In this document: one piece after another, positions 11,727 through 24,074 of the stretch
Numbering within the stretch: the first letter of the stretch is position 1
Layout: each line of letters opens with the position of its first letter
Source of the DNA: Stictocephala bisonia
Taxonomy: Eukaryota; Arthropoda; Insecta; Hemiptera; Membracidae
Direction: 5' to 3'
NCBI GenBank assembly: GCA_035578905.1
Contig: JAQJVL010000324.1
Span: 248,001-312,000, forward strand
DNA: 64,000 bases
Program-made: the position numbers and the translations under genes
The notes under the pieces: model-generated
The model's database searches: none
Told to the model about the DNA's origin: nothing
Seen by the model: only the letters and a program-made list of their open reading frames with translations

Positions 11727-13155
11727 ATATAACAGTGGTGGTATATTCATACGAGACTGAAAATGTATATTAGTTACGCACTTTGCAATCACATCAGTTA
11801 TAACAGTGGTAGAATATTCATACGAGAGTGAAAATGTATATTAGGTACGACGCACTTTGCAATCACATCAGTTATAACAGTGGTAAAATATTCATACGAG
11901 AGTGAAAATGTATATTATGTACGCACTTTGGAATTACATAAGTTATAACAGTGGTGGCATATTGATACGAAACTGATAATGTATATTATGTACGCACTTT
12001 GGAATTACATAAGTTATAACAGTGGTAGCATATTGATACGAGGCTGAAAATGTATATTATGTACGCACTTTGGAATTACATAAGTTATAACAGTGGTGGC
12101 ATATTGATACGAAACTGAAAATGTATATTATGTACGCACTTTGGAATTACATAAGTTATAACAGTGGGAGCATATTGATACGAGGCTGAAAATGTATATT
12201 AGGTACGCACTTTGGAATTACATAAGTTATAACAGTGGCGGCATATTGATACGAAACTGAAAATGTATATTAGGTACGCACTTTGAAATTACATAAGTTA
12301 TAACAGCGGTGGCGTATTCATACGAGACTGAAAATGTATATTAGGTACGCACTTTGGAATTACATAAGTTAAAACAGTGGTGGCATATTGATACGAAACT
12401 GAAAATGTATATTATGTACGCACTTTGGAATTACATAAGTTAAAAAAGTGGTAGCATATTCATACGAGACTGAAAATGTATATTAGGTACGCACTTTGGA
12501 ATTACATAAGTTATAACAGTGGCGGCATTTTGATACGAGACTGAAAATGTATATTAGGTACGCACTTTGGAATTACATAAGTTATAACAGCGGTGGCGTA
12601 TTCATACGAGACTGAAAATGTATATTAGGTACGCACTTTGGAATTACATAAGTTATAACAGTGACGGCATATGATACGAGACTGAAAATGTATATTATGT
12701 ACGCACTTTGGAATTACATCAGTTATAACAGTGACGGCATATTGATACGAGACTGAAAATGTATATTATGTACGCACTTTGGAATTACATCAGTTATAAC
12801 AGTGGCGGCATATTCATACGAGACTGAAAATATATATTAGGTACGCACTTGGAATTACATCAGTTATAACAGTGACGGCATATTGATACGAGACTGAAAA
12901 TGTATATTATGTACGCACTTTGGAATTACATCAGTTATAACAGTGACGGCATATTGATACGAGACTGAAAATGTATATTATGTACGCACTTTGGAATTAC
13001 ATCAGTTATAACAGTGGCGGCATATTCATACGAGACTGAAAATATATATTAGGTACGCATTTGGAATTACATCAGTTATAACAGTGGCGGCATATTCATA
13101 CGATAGTGAAAATTTATACTAGGTACAATCTTTGCAATCATCTCGGTTTTAATAG
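11727..13155. repeat. 71-bp minisatellite, about 20 copies
   Basis: The unit includes TTATAACAGTGG, CATATTGATACGA, CTGAAAATGTATATTA and TACGCACTTTGGAATTACA. Higher-order structure is visible. Units starting near 11943, 12014, 12085, 12156 and 12227 alternate GAAACTG and GAGGCTG forms, a dimer of about 142 bp. Units from about 12660 to 13085 show a repeated GTGACGG, GTGACGG, GTGGCGG trimer. Edge units are more diverged. Confidence 0.97.
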
Positions 13156-14682
13156 TGATTTGCATGCAGAAAAATAGATAAATGTCTAATTAAAAGAACA
13201 TTTTCACTTCTAAAATGAGAAATTCGTTAAGGAACCGTTAACTCCTTTTAACGATAATACCTATATGTTTTTTGTATACAATTATTTAAGTAAATGTCAA
13301 ATTATGATTGGAAAAATTAGAAAAACAGAAATCTTCAATAAATAATTTATAAAAGATAAAAAAACAGAGGATTTTTTTACTTCATTAATAAGAGGTAAAA
13401 AATCCTCTTCTATTTTTGGTTATGTAAATGAATAATTGAAAACAATTTTCATATAACCATTCCAGACAGGTTTGTTATCTTATGGAAAATGAGTAGTCAC
13501 CCAGAGATCGATATTGTTATAGTAGAATCTATTTTTTATATTAGTAAAATGTAACGTTTTGACATTCTAAATACTTTGTATTACACAACGCATAACAGCG
13601 TTAAAAATATAATATTGTTAAAGATTTTTTAAATCCTACTTTATAGCAAAAATGTTTTTCTTAAGCTCAGTTTTTTTTTTTTTTTTTGTAGTATGTAAGA
13701 TAATTGATTTTAACTTTTGCTTAATACAAATTTGCCTATTTTCCAAACATCTCTCCTTTATTAAGTAGTTATTTATCCACTAAACGCAGGTATTCATTAA
13801 CTGGTTGTCACTGTGTGTTTTAGAACACAGTTTTTATTGACTGACCAAATGTACTTACGTGTAAAAATTAATTGGAGACTGTTGAGGTTGAATTTGAAGA
13901 TCTACTTACGGTAGAATTCTAGGATACGACTGGCTGGGGTGTTTACAGGTCTTAATGATGAAGCCAGGTACCACTCGCTAATTACCTAAGACCAGTTGGT
14001 ATCAAGAAGGGCTGGTCGGACACGATTGGCTTGGACTACATCCATCCGCCCCTCTCCACGAGTCGGCATGGGATTCATGTTAAATCAATTTTATGTTTCG
14101 CGATTAATTTTTAAAGATCCGGCCGAGTGGGGCCTAATTTTTGGAATACCCGGGAGACCATAATTTAGTTCAATAATCTTAGTTTCTTTTTAAGGAATAA
14201 CTTGAATCAAAATTCTAGCTTGTAACATAATTTATATGGTTGGGGGGGGGGGGAGGAAGTGGAATAGTCACCCATCTTCGATATTCAGTATTCTCCATAA
14301 TAACAATGTTAAACGGTGAAACCGATATAGTTTCCTTATAAAATTATGTTTTATACGCCATTTTTAAGGAATTTCAATCTAGAATAATGTTTGCTTAGCT
14401 TGTTTATATACTCGTATATTTGGAATACTCGAACCTAGAGAACTGTTTGACAAAACAATTATTTGAAATGGAATCTCAATAATCCACTCAGAACTCAGAA
14501 ATTGTAAAAGCAACCAACATTGACAATTTATCAATGAATTAGACAAAAATTCTATTGTTCAAGTCGGTTATAAAGGAATAAGAGTGGAGATATTTTTTTT
14601 ATATTTTATTTTGAATGATAAAAGTTTTATTTTAGGAGAAGAGATTCTTGCTGGCCGGAAACCAGGCCAGACTGTCTGATCA
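13156..14682. other. Spacer with small hairpin and homopolymer runs
   Basis: It contains an AGAGGATTTTTTTAC / GTAAAAAATCCTCT inverted repeat (13366-13380 with 13395-13408), a T run at about 13672-13688 and a G run at about 14241-14252. A somewhat GC-richer patch at 13920-14075 has no convincing reading frame. Confidence 0.5.
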
Positions 14683-15271
14683 CAGCAACCCCCCTCAATA
14701 ATCAACGCACCTCTTGCAGCAGCCCCCTCAATAACAAACGCACTTGTCACAGCAGCCCCCTTCAATAACAAACGTACTTGTTACAGCAGCCCCCCTCAAT
14801 AATCAACGCACCTCTTACAGCAGCCCCCTCAATAACAAACGCACTTGTCACAGCAGCCCCCTTCAATAACCCACGCACTTGTGACAGCAGTCCCCTTCAA
14901 TAACCCACGCACCTGTCACAGCAGCCCCCTCAATAACAAACGCACTTGTCACAGCAGCCCCCTTCAATAACCCACGCACTTGTGACAGCAGTCCCCTTCA
15001 ATAATCAACGCACCTCTTGCAGCAGCCCCCTCAATAACAAACGCACTTGTCACAGCAGCCCCCTTCAATAACCCACGCACTTGTGACAGCAGTCCCCTTC
15101 AATAATCAACGCACCTCTTGCAGCAGCCCCCTCAATAACAAACGCACTTGTCACAGCAGCCCCCTCAATAACAAACGCACTTGTCACAGCAGCCCCCTTC
15201 AATAACCAACGCACCTGTCACAGCAGCCTCCTTCAATAACAAACGCACTTGTCACAGCAGCACCCTTCAAT
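14683..15271. repeat. 33-34-bp minisatellite, about 17 copies
   Basis: The unit resembles CAGCAGCCCCCTTCAATAAC followed by AAACGCACTTGTCA. It is C-rich on this strand, unlike its AT-rich surroundings. Variants at the third segment (AATCAACGCACCTCTTG, AACCCACGCACTTGTGA) recur in a repeated order. The right edge runs directly into LINE coding sequence, without a spacer. Confidence 0.97.
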
Positions 15272-16043
15272 AACTTGGATCGGGGACTAACTTAGAACGA
15301 TCATGTGGATAGTGTTTGTGCCAGGGTTGCATCGGGTATCTTTGCCCTCCGCAGTTTGGCAAGGCATTGTCCCGTCAATGTTCTGAAAATGGCCTATTAT
15401 GGTCTAATTTATCCCCATCTGGTATATGGAATAAGACTCTGGGGCAGCTGTGTAAAGAACAGGTTGGACCGTGTCTTCAGGCTTCAAAAAAGAGCCATGA
15501 GGGTGATCCTAAATAAGAAAAGTAGGGAGTCGTGTATAAATGCCTTTAGAGAGGTGGTATTTCTGACTTTACCCTGTCTCTATATTCTCGATGTGATCTT
15601 ATACTATGGATCGAGTTGCTCTTCGGTCTGGGGTGGGGATATTCACCAATATGAGACGAGAAGCAGGGATAACTTACGCGTTCAACAGCACAGAACAAAG
15701 TTTGCATTCAGAAATTTGCCTTCCCAAGTAAATGTCAGATTAATTAATCATTTCCCTGAAGGTATCAAACAACAAAACGTAACATTTTGGTGTCAAAAGC
15801 ATATTACTCTCTTAACGAGTTTATGGTGGATCGCTGAGATGATTTGCCAAACTTATAGCTTAATTGCAAAAATCAAAACTTCGGACCTGATCTGGTGTGA
15901 AAGGAGTGTGCATGGCAAAATGTATGTATGCACGGGTTATTGTGAAAATGAATGGGTAGGATATGTAGTTAACGATTGTGATGCAATGTATTCATTGTCT
16001 GTATACAATAAAGAAAAATTGAAAATTGAAATTGAAATTTCAT
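15272..16043 (+). pseudogene. LINE reverse-transcriptase C-terminal remnant (Jockey-like)
   Basis: This is the 3' end of a non-LTR retrotransposon, whose enzyme copies its RNA into the genome. The frame reads HVDSVCARV, ALRSLAR, VLKMAYYGLIYPHLVYGIRLWG, LQKRAMRVI, RESC, LTLPCLYI, GGDIHQYETRSRDNLRV and LPSQVNVRLIN. This is the conserved post-catalytic tail of insect Jockey-type reverse transcriptases. The YADD catalytic part is absent, so the copy is 5'-truncated. An in-frame TAG sits at 15293-15295, where the family usually has W. A frameshift near 15770 moves the ending (LVSKAYYSLNEFMVDR) to another frame, and a TGA at 15835-15837 again replaces an expected W. The 3' end is an ATTGAAA-type short tandem tail (about 16015-16043). 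Confidence 0.85.
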
Positions 16044-16166
16044 AACACATGTCAGTTCACTTCTGGGGAACGACCCTTCCTTGAATGTCAGTTTAATTTA
16101 TTCTAGAAATAATACTGGTTAAATTACCTTTTTTTCCTCTCAACAGTTCTTCAAACACAATCTGCT
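16044..16166. other. Junction after the LINE tail
   Basis: A T-rich stretch leads into the hammerhead-like motif. No gene is seen. Confidence 0.35.
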
Positions 16167-16200
16167 ATGTACATTTCGAAGCTTAAAGCTTCATCATCAG
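16167..16200 (-). ncRNA. Hammerhead-ribozyme-like core (possible Penelope-like end)
   Basis: Read on the minus strand, CTGATGA (16200-16194) is followed by a GAAGC/GCTTC stem-loop, then GAAA (16177-16174). Next comes ATGTACAT, a palindromic short stem, and a possible cleavage trinucleotide ATA. CTGATGA-stem-GAAA is the conserved hammerhead core. Very short palindromic third stems that need dimers are known for hammerheads in Penelope-like retroelements. The flanks pair poorly as stem I, so this may be a decayed or chance motif. No Penelope reverse transcriptase is visible nearby. Confidence 0.35.
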
Positions 16201-16789
16201 ACTTTCAAAAACGTCACTTTTACATTAAAACACTAAAAACACTTAAACATATTAAAATAACACATTTGCCGGCCGGCGATAGACACCGACTGTTAATTTA
16301 TTCGATAAGTTTTAAGTCTCCATCACTTGAAATATCGTAAACTAACTTTCTATAGTTTACCTGCATAATAGTGCAACTGCGAAACCATCCTTGACCTTTT
16401 ATTTGTTTGTGTAGCTAAATATAATCGTATTTCTGTTACGTTTTGTGTTCAAAGAATAAATAATAAATTATGCATTATAGTTTCGTCTAATGTTTGTATA
16501 AACTAAAACAAATTATAATTAAGATGCTAATAACAATTTATTTTTTCCACATTGCCTCTAATTTATGGGTTAAAATAATAATTAAAGAATAAAATATTCA
16601 TATTTCATCACAATAGATTTGTCGAGAGTTAATGTTGAGAAGGTTTTCTCGAAACCTCATCTATATTTATATCTTTCAAGATCTAACTTTATATGTTTAT
16701 CAGTTAAAGTTCCTTGGTTACTTTTCGTAATGACATAAACAAATGAACACCTATATTAAATTCCTCCTATACGCCCAACCCATTGGTAA
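16201..16789. other. AT-rich sequence, no gene seen
   Basis: I recognise no open frame or repeat apart from a short GCCGGCCGGC palindrome near 16269. Confidence 0.35.
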
Positions 16790-17010
16790 AATAATGAGTG
16801 ACGAAGTTTGTCATTAAGGTGTCCGTTACACCGCTCGAAAGTCGACCGCCCAGACTGTCCTATAGTATCAATGCAAATTTACCGTCGGCGGGCCAAAACA
16901 TGTTTGTCTGTTTCAAGTGCACGGTCCATGTTTATTATCATAATGTTATAGTGAACGATTTATGATTATTAAAAGTCAATTCTAGTGGACCAAAGTTGAT
17001 GAGTAAAGCG
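16790..17010 (-). repeat. Unclassified interspersed repeat, copy A
   Basis: In reverse complement this matches 54170-54375. Shared blocks include GGTCCACTAGAAT, CGTTCACTATAAC, CATGTTTTGGCCCGC, GGTAAA.TTGCA and a GTCGAC...GACTTTC.AGCGGTG end. The two copies lie in opposite orientation 37 kb apart. The class is unknown; it may be a decayed non-autonomous transposon. Confidence 0.75.
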
Positions 17011-18972
17011 GCCCCCTTTCCTCTTCAGTTAGATTTTCTTTTGTGAATCCCTCTGGTCTGAGGAAGGTGAGCGTGGTTCACAGAAATAGATCACCATAAT
17101 ATTTGTGCATTTTGTACTTGTATTGTAATATATATGTGCATTTTGTGCTGATATTGTAATAAATTTGTGTTGTGTGACGTTTACTTATACTGTAGTTAGA
17201 TTTTGACATTATTTTACAAACTTGTTTCAAAACTTTAGAAAATAAGTAGAATAATGGATAGTAATATTTATTGCATATATAACATCATATTGAATCGCAA
17301 TAGTGCTAAATATAATTACTCATTCAAACCTTAGACCAATCTACTTAAACTTTCATTAGTTGACACTCACTCTCACATCCTCTCAAGTTTCATGTCCAGA
17401 ATCTGTATTAATTTAACAAAACGCTCTCAACACGTTTTATTCAAACGTCCCAGGGGATCTTCATAAACTCCTCCAGAGTATGAAATCCCGTGGATACAAC
17501 AAGGTGTTTTAGATGAGTCCGAAATAAATTTAAACTAGAAGGTTATTTAATATTATCAAGTACAGTTGACATCAATTTGGTATGGACGTGTCCTCGCCAC
17601 GTTTGTTCTGGAACACAGTTTCTCGTTACAAATATGTATACAGTACAGTAGTTTTAACATAAAAATGGAAAATACAACCTTATATTACCTCAAAGATCTC
17701 AGCACTGTCCATCTCCACAGATCTTCACGTGAATCCTGTTTTGAAACAGATATCTTAGTCTTCGTACACGCATCCTCAGCGAAATAAGATTTTTTTACTA
17801 TATTACAAAACACACGTGGTTAAAAAAACTTCGTTAAAATGATTACACAAGATTCTTAATAAAAAATAATGAAATATACACATTTAAATGAGTACTAAAA
17901 CATATGCAAATTTGGAAGTGTTTAAAACGAAATTTATTTAATTAAGTAGACGTAATTATCATTCGATCATTAGAAGTGGCTAATTAAAAAAGGTAAACAT
18001 TGACGAAAGCCTTAATTAGAAGTAAATAGTCCATCTAACGTAAAACCTAATCGAAACGACACTCTGAGGTTCGGTCCAGAATGTGGAGTAAGGTAAATAG
18101 GTCGAAAAATCTCCATCCACTGTTTTTGGTTATCCATCGATTCGTGTCAGCGATCGAGGATTGGGAAATGTTTACCAACAAGAACCGGAAAGAATCCACG
18201 AACTGGTCCAAGATAGCGTGGAGATGCACCGAAAGCGGTTTGCACAGGCACTTTGCTGATCAGCTGTTTACGATCGGTTCGAAGGCCAGGTAGGTGAAGC
18301 TGTGTCAACACGTGTGGATCTGACCTCGTCAATACTGGTCAAAATTTCAATTTGTTTACAGTATATGAGGTCAATTGACTGATTCAGGCACTAAATTACG
18401 TTTTAGTGCATCTGAATTATTTTCTTGAAGATAACCGTTAATGTTTTATGACGTAATAAAAATGTGATGAGCGCTGTTAAATAAATGCTATCTTGTTACT
18501 GAGTGTCCTAAAATAAACTTTTTTTTCAATTCACCACGAGATATTTCGAACATTTTTATAATGTTAAAACACTTGATCGATGTTTTTGTTGAAGACCAGA
18601 TTGAAGTTATTTGCCTGTTGTTGAATGTGGCGTGGCAAAAGAATTCACGTAGCTTTGTGTACTACATTATGTCGACAGTTTCAATAGCTTGAGCAAGCTT
18701 GGACATTTTATTTTAGTGTGAAAACTAAGTAAAATAGTAGTTTAACAAGCATAGTAGCGTAGTGTTGTATTCCAACTACTTATAAGAAAGGTGTTTAGGT
18801 AGTGGGTGACTGGGTCGTCCAAGTGATGGTCACCATTAACATGACCACTACTGGATTACTTTGGGTGGTCGAGTTGGGTTCTTATTGAAACTTATCTTAA
18901 AATAAAAAGTTTAAAGTTTGTTCCACTAAAGTTGCATAACAATGCCATCAAAATAAGGTTCCAAATACGGAT
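17011..18972. other. Spacer, no gene seen
   Basis: A TATTGTAATAxATxTGTGC motif repeats at about 17095-17170. Overlapping short frames at 18047-18332 on both strands show no domain. Nothing else is supported. Confidence 0.4.
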
Positions 18973-20300
18973 GATACCCCTTCTATCTCCTTGGTCATGA
19001 GACTATCTATAGTTATACGACCCCTTCTATCTCCTTGGTCATGAGACTATCTATAGTTATACGACCCCTTCTACCTCCTTGGTCATGAGACTATCTATAG
19101 TTATACGACCCCTTCTATCTCCGTGGTCTTGATACTATCTATAGTTATACGCCCCCTTCTATCTCCTTGGTCATGAGACTATCTATAGTTATACGACCCC
19201 TTCTATCTCCTTGGTCATGAGACTATCTATAGTTATACGACCCCTCCTATCTCCTTGGTCATGAGACTATCTATAGTTATACGACCCCTTCTATCTCCTT
19301 GGTCATGAGACTATCTATAGTTATACGACCTCTTCTATCTCCTTGGTCATGAGACTATCTATAGTTATACGACCCCTTCTATCTCCTTGGTCATGAGACT
19401 ATCTATAGTTATCCGACCCCTTCTATCTCCTTGGTCATGAGACTATCTATAGTTATACGACCCCCTTCTATCTCCTTGGTCATGAGACTATCTATAGCTA
19501 TACGACCCCTTCTATCTCCTTGGTCATGAGACTATCTATAGCTATACGACCCCTTCTATCTCCTTGGTCATGATACTATCTATAGTTATACGCCCCCTTC
19601 TATCTCCTTAGTCATGAGACTATCTATAGTTATACGACCCCTTCTATCTCCTTGGTCATGAGACTATCTATAGTTATACGACCCCTTCTATCTCCTTGGT
19701 CATGATACTATCTATAGTTATACGACCCCTTCTATCTCCTTGGTCATGAGACTATCTATAGTTATCCGACCCCTTCTATCTCCTTGGTCATGAGACTATC
19801 TATAGTTATACGACCCCCTTCTATCTCCTTGGTCATGAAACTATCTATAGTTATACGACCCCTTCTATCTCCTTGGTCAGGAGACTATCTATAGTTATAC
19901 GACCCCTTCTATCTCCTTGGTCATGATACTATCTATAGTTATACGCCCCCTTCTATCTCCTTGGTCATGAGACTATCTATAGTTATACGACCCCCCTTCT
20001 ATCTCCTTGGTTATGATACTATCTATAGTTATACGACCCCTTCTATCTACTTGGTCATGAGACTATCTATAGTTATACGACCCCTTCAATATCCTTGGTC
20101 ATAAGACTATCTATAGTTATACGCCCCTTCTATATCCTTGGTCATGAGACTATCTATAGTTATACGACCCCTTCAATCTTCTTGGTCATGAGACTATCTA
20201 TAGTTATACGGCCCTTCTATATCCTTGGTTATGAGACTATCTATAGTTATACGACCCCTTCAATCTCCTTGGTCATGAGACTATCTATAGTTATACGCCC
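18973..20300. repeat. 44-bp minisatellite, about 30 copies
   Basis: The unit includes CCCCTTCTATCTCC, TTGGTCATGAGACTATC and TATAGTTATACGA. Most units are nearly identical. A variant with GATACTATC plus CGCCCCC recurs near 19130, 19572 and 19926, hinting at block duplication. The right end (20040-20300) is more diverged, with CAATCTCC and TATATCC forms. Confidence 0.97.
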
Positions 20301-20796
20301 TGTTATGCGTTAATAATTACAATGTCTCAGAGAAGCCCAAAATGAGTGCTCGAGTTGCGACCGTTCAATCAACAGGTATCCCGTCCTGTTAAGGTCACTC
20401 AAATTTTCAGCTTACAAGATCTGTAAGAGAAATATTTTCGTTAAAAGCTCTTCCCTCAGCAAATGTCTTCAATTGTCACAGGTCTCATTCCAGATACCAC
20501 TAAACTTATACCTTCTTGGCTATGCCTAATTTATATGTATATGGAATTTAGTATCACGCGGTAAATTCTGTTTAAATCTTTTTATTTTGCCATAGAAAAC
20601 GTTGTTGAATTTCTTAAATTTTATTAATAATATATAACACGTCTTTTTAAATTATTTAACAAATAAAACAAAAAACGTTAATAATACTTCGTCCGTTTTT
20701 ATGGAAACTGAAATATTTTAAAACAGAACTGTTTATTTTATCTTTAAGAAGAATTTTAAGTAATCATTGAATTTGCACATACTGTTTAAGTCTGCA
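20301..20796. other. AT-rich spacer
   Basis: No gene or repeat is seen between the 44-bp array and the inverted-repeat element. Confidence 0.35.
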
Positions 20797-21190
20797 GGCT
20801 GTCGGCCATGTTGGTTTTAATCCCATAAGAACTACGTTATTTGAAAATCCATATTTTTGTTATTTATTGACTAAAACTTGTGTATGAGGTGTCATTTTAA
20901 ACGTTATCATATTGCCCTTTGTGTTTGCTTTTGATATTTTGAATTCATACGCTTTTTTAAAAAAAATTAGGTGAAAAAACTCAAAAATAATTTTTTTATA
21001 TTTTTTTCTATAAATCTAATTAGGAGTTCACAAAGCAATTCCTATGTGCTATTTCATTTTTGATCAAATGTAATTAATTTGGAAAAAAATCGTACGAAAA
21101 TAAATGTTTATTTTGGATACGCGTGACCGTATGTCCGGTTCGAAAATAACATTGTTCTTAAGGGATTAAAACCAAACATGGCCGACAGCC
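20797..21190. mobile_element. MITE-like element with about 37-bp TIRs
   Basis: GGCTGTCGGCCATGTTGG at the left and CCAAACATGGCCGACAGCC at the right form inverted repeats of about 37 bp, extending to ...TTTTAATCCC(A/T)TAAGAAC. The 394-bp interior is AT-rich and non-coding. TIRs around a short non-coding body fit a non-autonomous DNA transposon. I could not fix a target-site duplication, so the superfamily is open. Both flanks have a TCTG near the ends, which is too short to be decisive. Confidence 0.75.
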
Positions 21191-21624
21191 TCTGTCGACT
21201 CTTAATATTTTTATGAGGAAAGGATTATTTAATTTTTCAACAATGAAGATATATCAAACAAGTTTTTTTAAGAGAAGCATTTAAAATTAGTACCGGTATC
21301 CATTATGTTGAATTAAACGTTTTTAAATTTCCCCCACGTATAATGATTCATAAAGTTCATAAAAATAGTGCAACATATCTCGAAAATGTCTTTAGAATAA
21401 TGCTCATTAAATAAATATTCATTTACTTTATAATTACTTTAAATGGCATAGAAAAACGTCAAGTACAAAGGTTACATTAATAGAGTATACATTTGTTGAA
21501 TGCTATGCTACTGATGTCAATAATTATTGAGATGTATTATTACTTAATACTTCTTTACTGATACTTTAAGTTTAAACCATACACGTAGAATAAAATCAAG
21601 CCGACTAATGGCTTTGTTCTGGTA
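21191..21624. other. AT-rich spacer
   Basis: Short sequence between two non-autonomous DNA elements; nothing recognisable. Confidence 0.35.
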
Positions 21625-22143
21625 CAGTAGAACCCCGATTATCAGAAGCAATTGGGGCTGGACCCATTTCCGATAATCGAAATTTCCGATAATCAGATGT
21701 TACATTATATTAGTAATTGTGGACAGTAAATGTGTGCCCAGATTGAATAAGTATTATTTTAAAACTATGTAAACATTACATTACATTACATTACATGTCA
21801 ACATTTACAGTACAGTATAATAATTTTAATTGTTTTAAAAAGTATTTTATTTTGTTTTAATGGTTACAATCCCTCTTGTTTGTTTGGCTGACATCCTAAA
21901 TCAAACAACTACACTACTGTAAAAGTGCACAATTTATGTATAGTTTTTGTAACACTCTACCATACTTACTGTATAAATTAATTTTGGTAATTGTTTTAGA
22001 ACACAATAATTGACAGATATAATGTCAATTGTTTTACCAAAGTGTTTTTACAATTAATGTTGATTATTCCTTTTCTCATTAGATCATGTTTCGGATAATC
22101 CGGGTTTCTGATAATCAGGGTTCTGATAATCGGGGTTTTACTG
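21625..22143. mobile_element. Non-autonomous Tigger/pogo-like element
   Basis: The left end CAGTAGAACCCCGATTATC and right end GATAATCGGGGTTTTACTG are inverted repeats, flanked by TA on both sides (21623-21624 and 22144-22145). CAGTA.AACCCCGATTATC is the known terminal signature of Tigger/pogo elements, with TA target duplication. Subterminal TCCGATAATC motifs repeat at both ends. The 519-bp body has no transposase frame, so the element would depend on a relative elsewhere. A small (ACATT)n run lies inside at about 21776-21797. Confidence 0.88.
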
Positions 22144-22685
22144 TATTGAGAAATTTGTTCATTAATGAATAATTTTACGTGTTTTGTAAAATGTTCGTGT
22201 CTATTTAAATTTACAAAAATATTTAACAAATGCAAATATATTTGGTTATAGTGATGAAAATAAATTGTTAAACTTGCAAAAAGGCCACACGTACATTTGT
22301 AATAAAGTCGTTTGTTTACACATTTTACTAGCGTTGTTCAATTATTGATAGTTTTAGAGGTTCAAGGGTATTTTTAAGGTAATTAAAAATCACTTTATGA
22401 ATATTATTCTTCTCAGTCTAATTTGAGTGTCATGTTCGTTGTAAACAAAAATTAAGCCAACCGTCAATTACCTTCCATTTTAAAACGTGCTTCATTTATA
22501 GTTATAGCTGTTTTGAAATATAGTATACTGTACGTTCAAAACAGTATATATCGAATAATTATAAGCCTAATTATTGGAATCCATCGTCAAATAATGTCAG
22601 AAAAACTATAAATTTCACGTTTAAAATAATAATAATGGTTCAAAATTGATTGCACATTCATATTTTGTTGATTATTTTATATTTA

Positions 22686-22686
<1 letters not shown>

Positions 22687-22753
<67 letters not shown>
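22687..22753. repeat. (TA)n microsatellite
   Basis: About 33 uninterrupted TA dinucleotides. Confidence 0.98.
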
Positions 22754-22755
<2 letters not shown>

Positions 22756-24074
22756 AATAATGTAGATTATTTATTATTTGAATTAAATTCATGTTATAGA
22801 TAGTTAGTTTCAGAATTGATATTTTGTTATTAGAGATTTTGAAACTTTAGTTATTTCATTGATGATAAGACTACAGGTAGATGGTTGCAACTTGTGCTCT
22901 AGTTTTAAGACCCTCTTGGGTACTGGTCGCAACTGGATCTCCCTTTACGGAAAAGTCGCGCAACTTGAGCACGACTCTATAATAAATAGCCCTTAAGGTT
23001 TTGTCAGTTCAAGTTCAATCCAACAATGAAGATATGCAAACAATTTAATTCAATAATGGAGTCTACTGAATCCAGAAAAAAATTATCTATCTAAATTTAA
23101 AATTTAAAAAATATACATGTCTCAGTAACAACAAAGAATACAGTAAAGGACCTACACCATTCTTCCTTACAGTCCACTCAGTCAGCTATGGTCGCTGGAG
23201 GATGTGAGAGCCCCGTATACCACAACAGGGGGTTCCCTAAAGTCTATCTGACTTAACGGACTGTGGACATCCTTAATTTATGTAATAGGTAGTATCAATT
23301 GTAAAATAAAAAAGGCAATCTTAACTTAATCGTTTAGACTAACGCTGTGAAACTAGCATACTCTACAATAATACGCAGTCTCCGTGATTGAACATTCCCC
23401 TATGGCAGTTGGATTACACCGATGTAACACTACTGCAGGCGTGGACAGGACAGTGTTGTGCTGCAAGTTTGGCAAGGAGTGGTTACAATGGACCAACCCC
23501 CAGGGTTTTAATAATCTTTAATAAAAACGGAACTATAGACAAAGTGATATTAGGATTAAAATAATATTACTGTTGGGGTTCTTAGTATTTCAGTTATTGA
23601 ACGTAGCCCTGTGGTGTTTGTTAATAACGGGCGTCTCTACGACAATGGCCTCTCTTCCATATTTACCATGTCCATTGGACACACATGTCCACTTCCCATT
23701 TCACCCATCCTAAGACTGGACACGACTTATGTAGGCTTCTTGTGTACCCTCCAGCTGAGTGTACCATTAACTGAGTATATATCTCATCGTAGCTTGGTGT
23801 TGGACTTGAGAAGAAGCAAAATTTTATGGAATTCCAACCCCGTAAAATAAATAAGTACTTTAAACTATGAATCACGACTTTAAATAACCTATTTCCTCTA
23901 CCAACATATTTAATTAATTATTGAGAAATCCTTATTAAGTATTCGAGTTACAAAGATTGACAATTACAGTAAAATATTTTCACAAGGCTGTCAAGTATTG
24001 AATATATTGGCCTTCGAGGTGTTTTTCCAATTATGAGCAGTTCCTGCTGTCAATAATACAATAATAACACGTAT
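22754..24074. other. Spacer, no gene seen
   Basis: Composition is mixed. Small frames at 23611-23875 on both strands lack recognisable domains. Confidence 0.4.
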
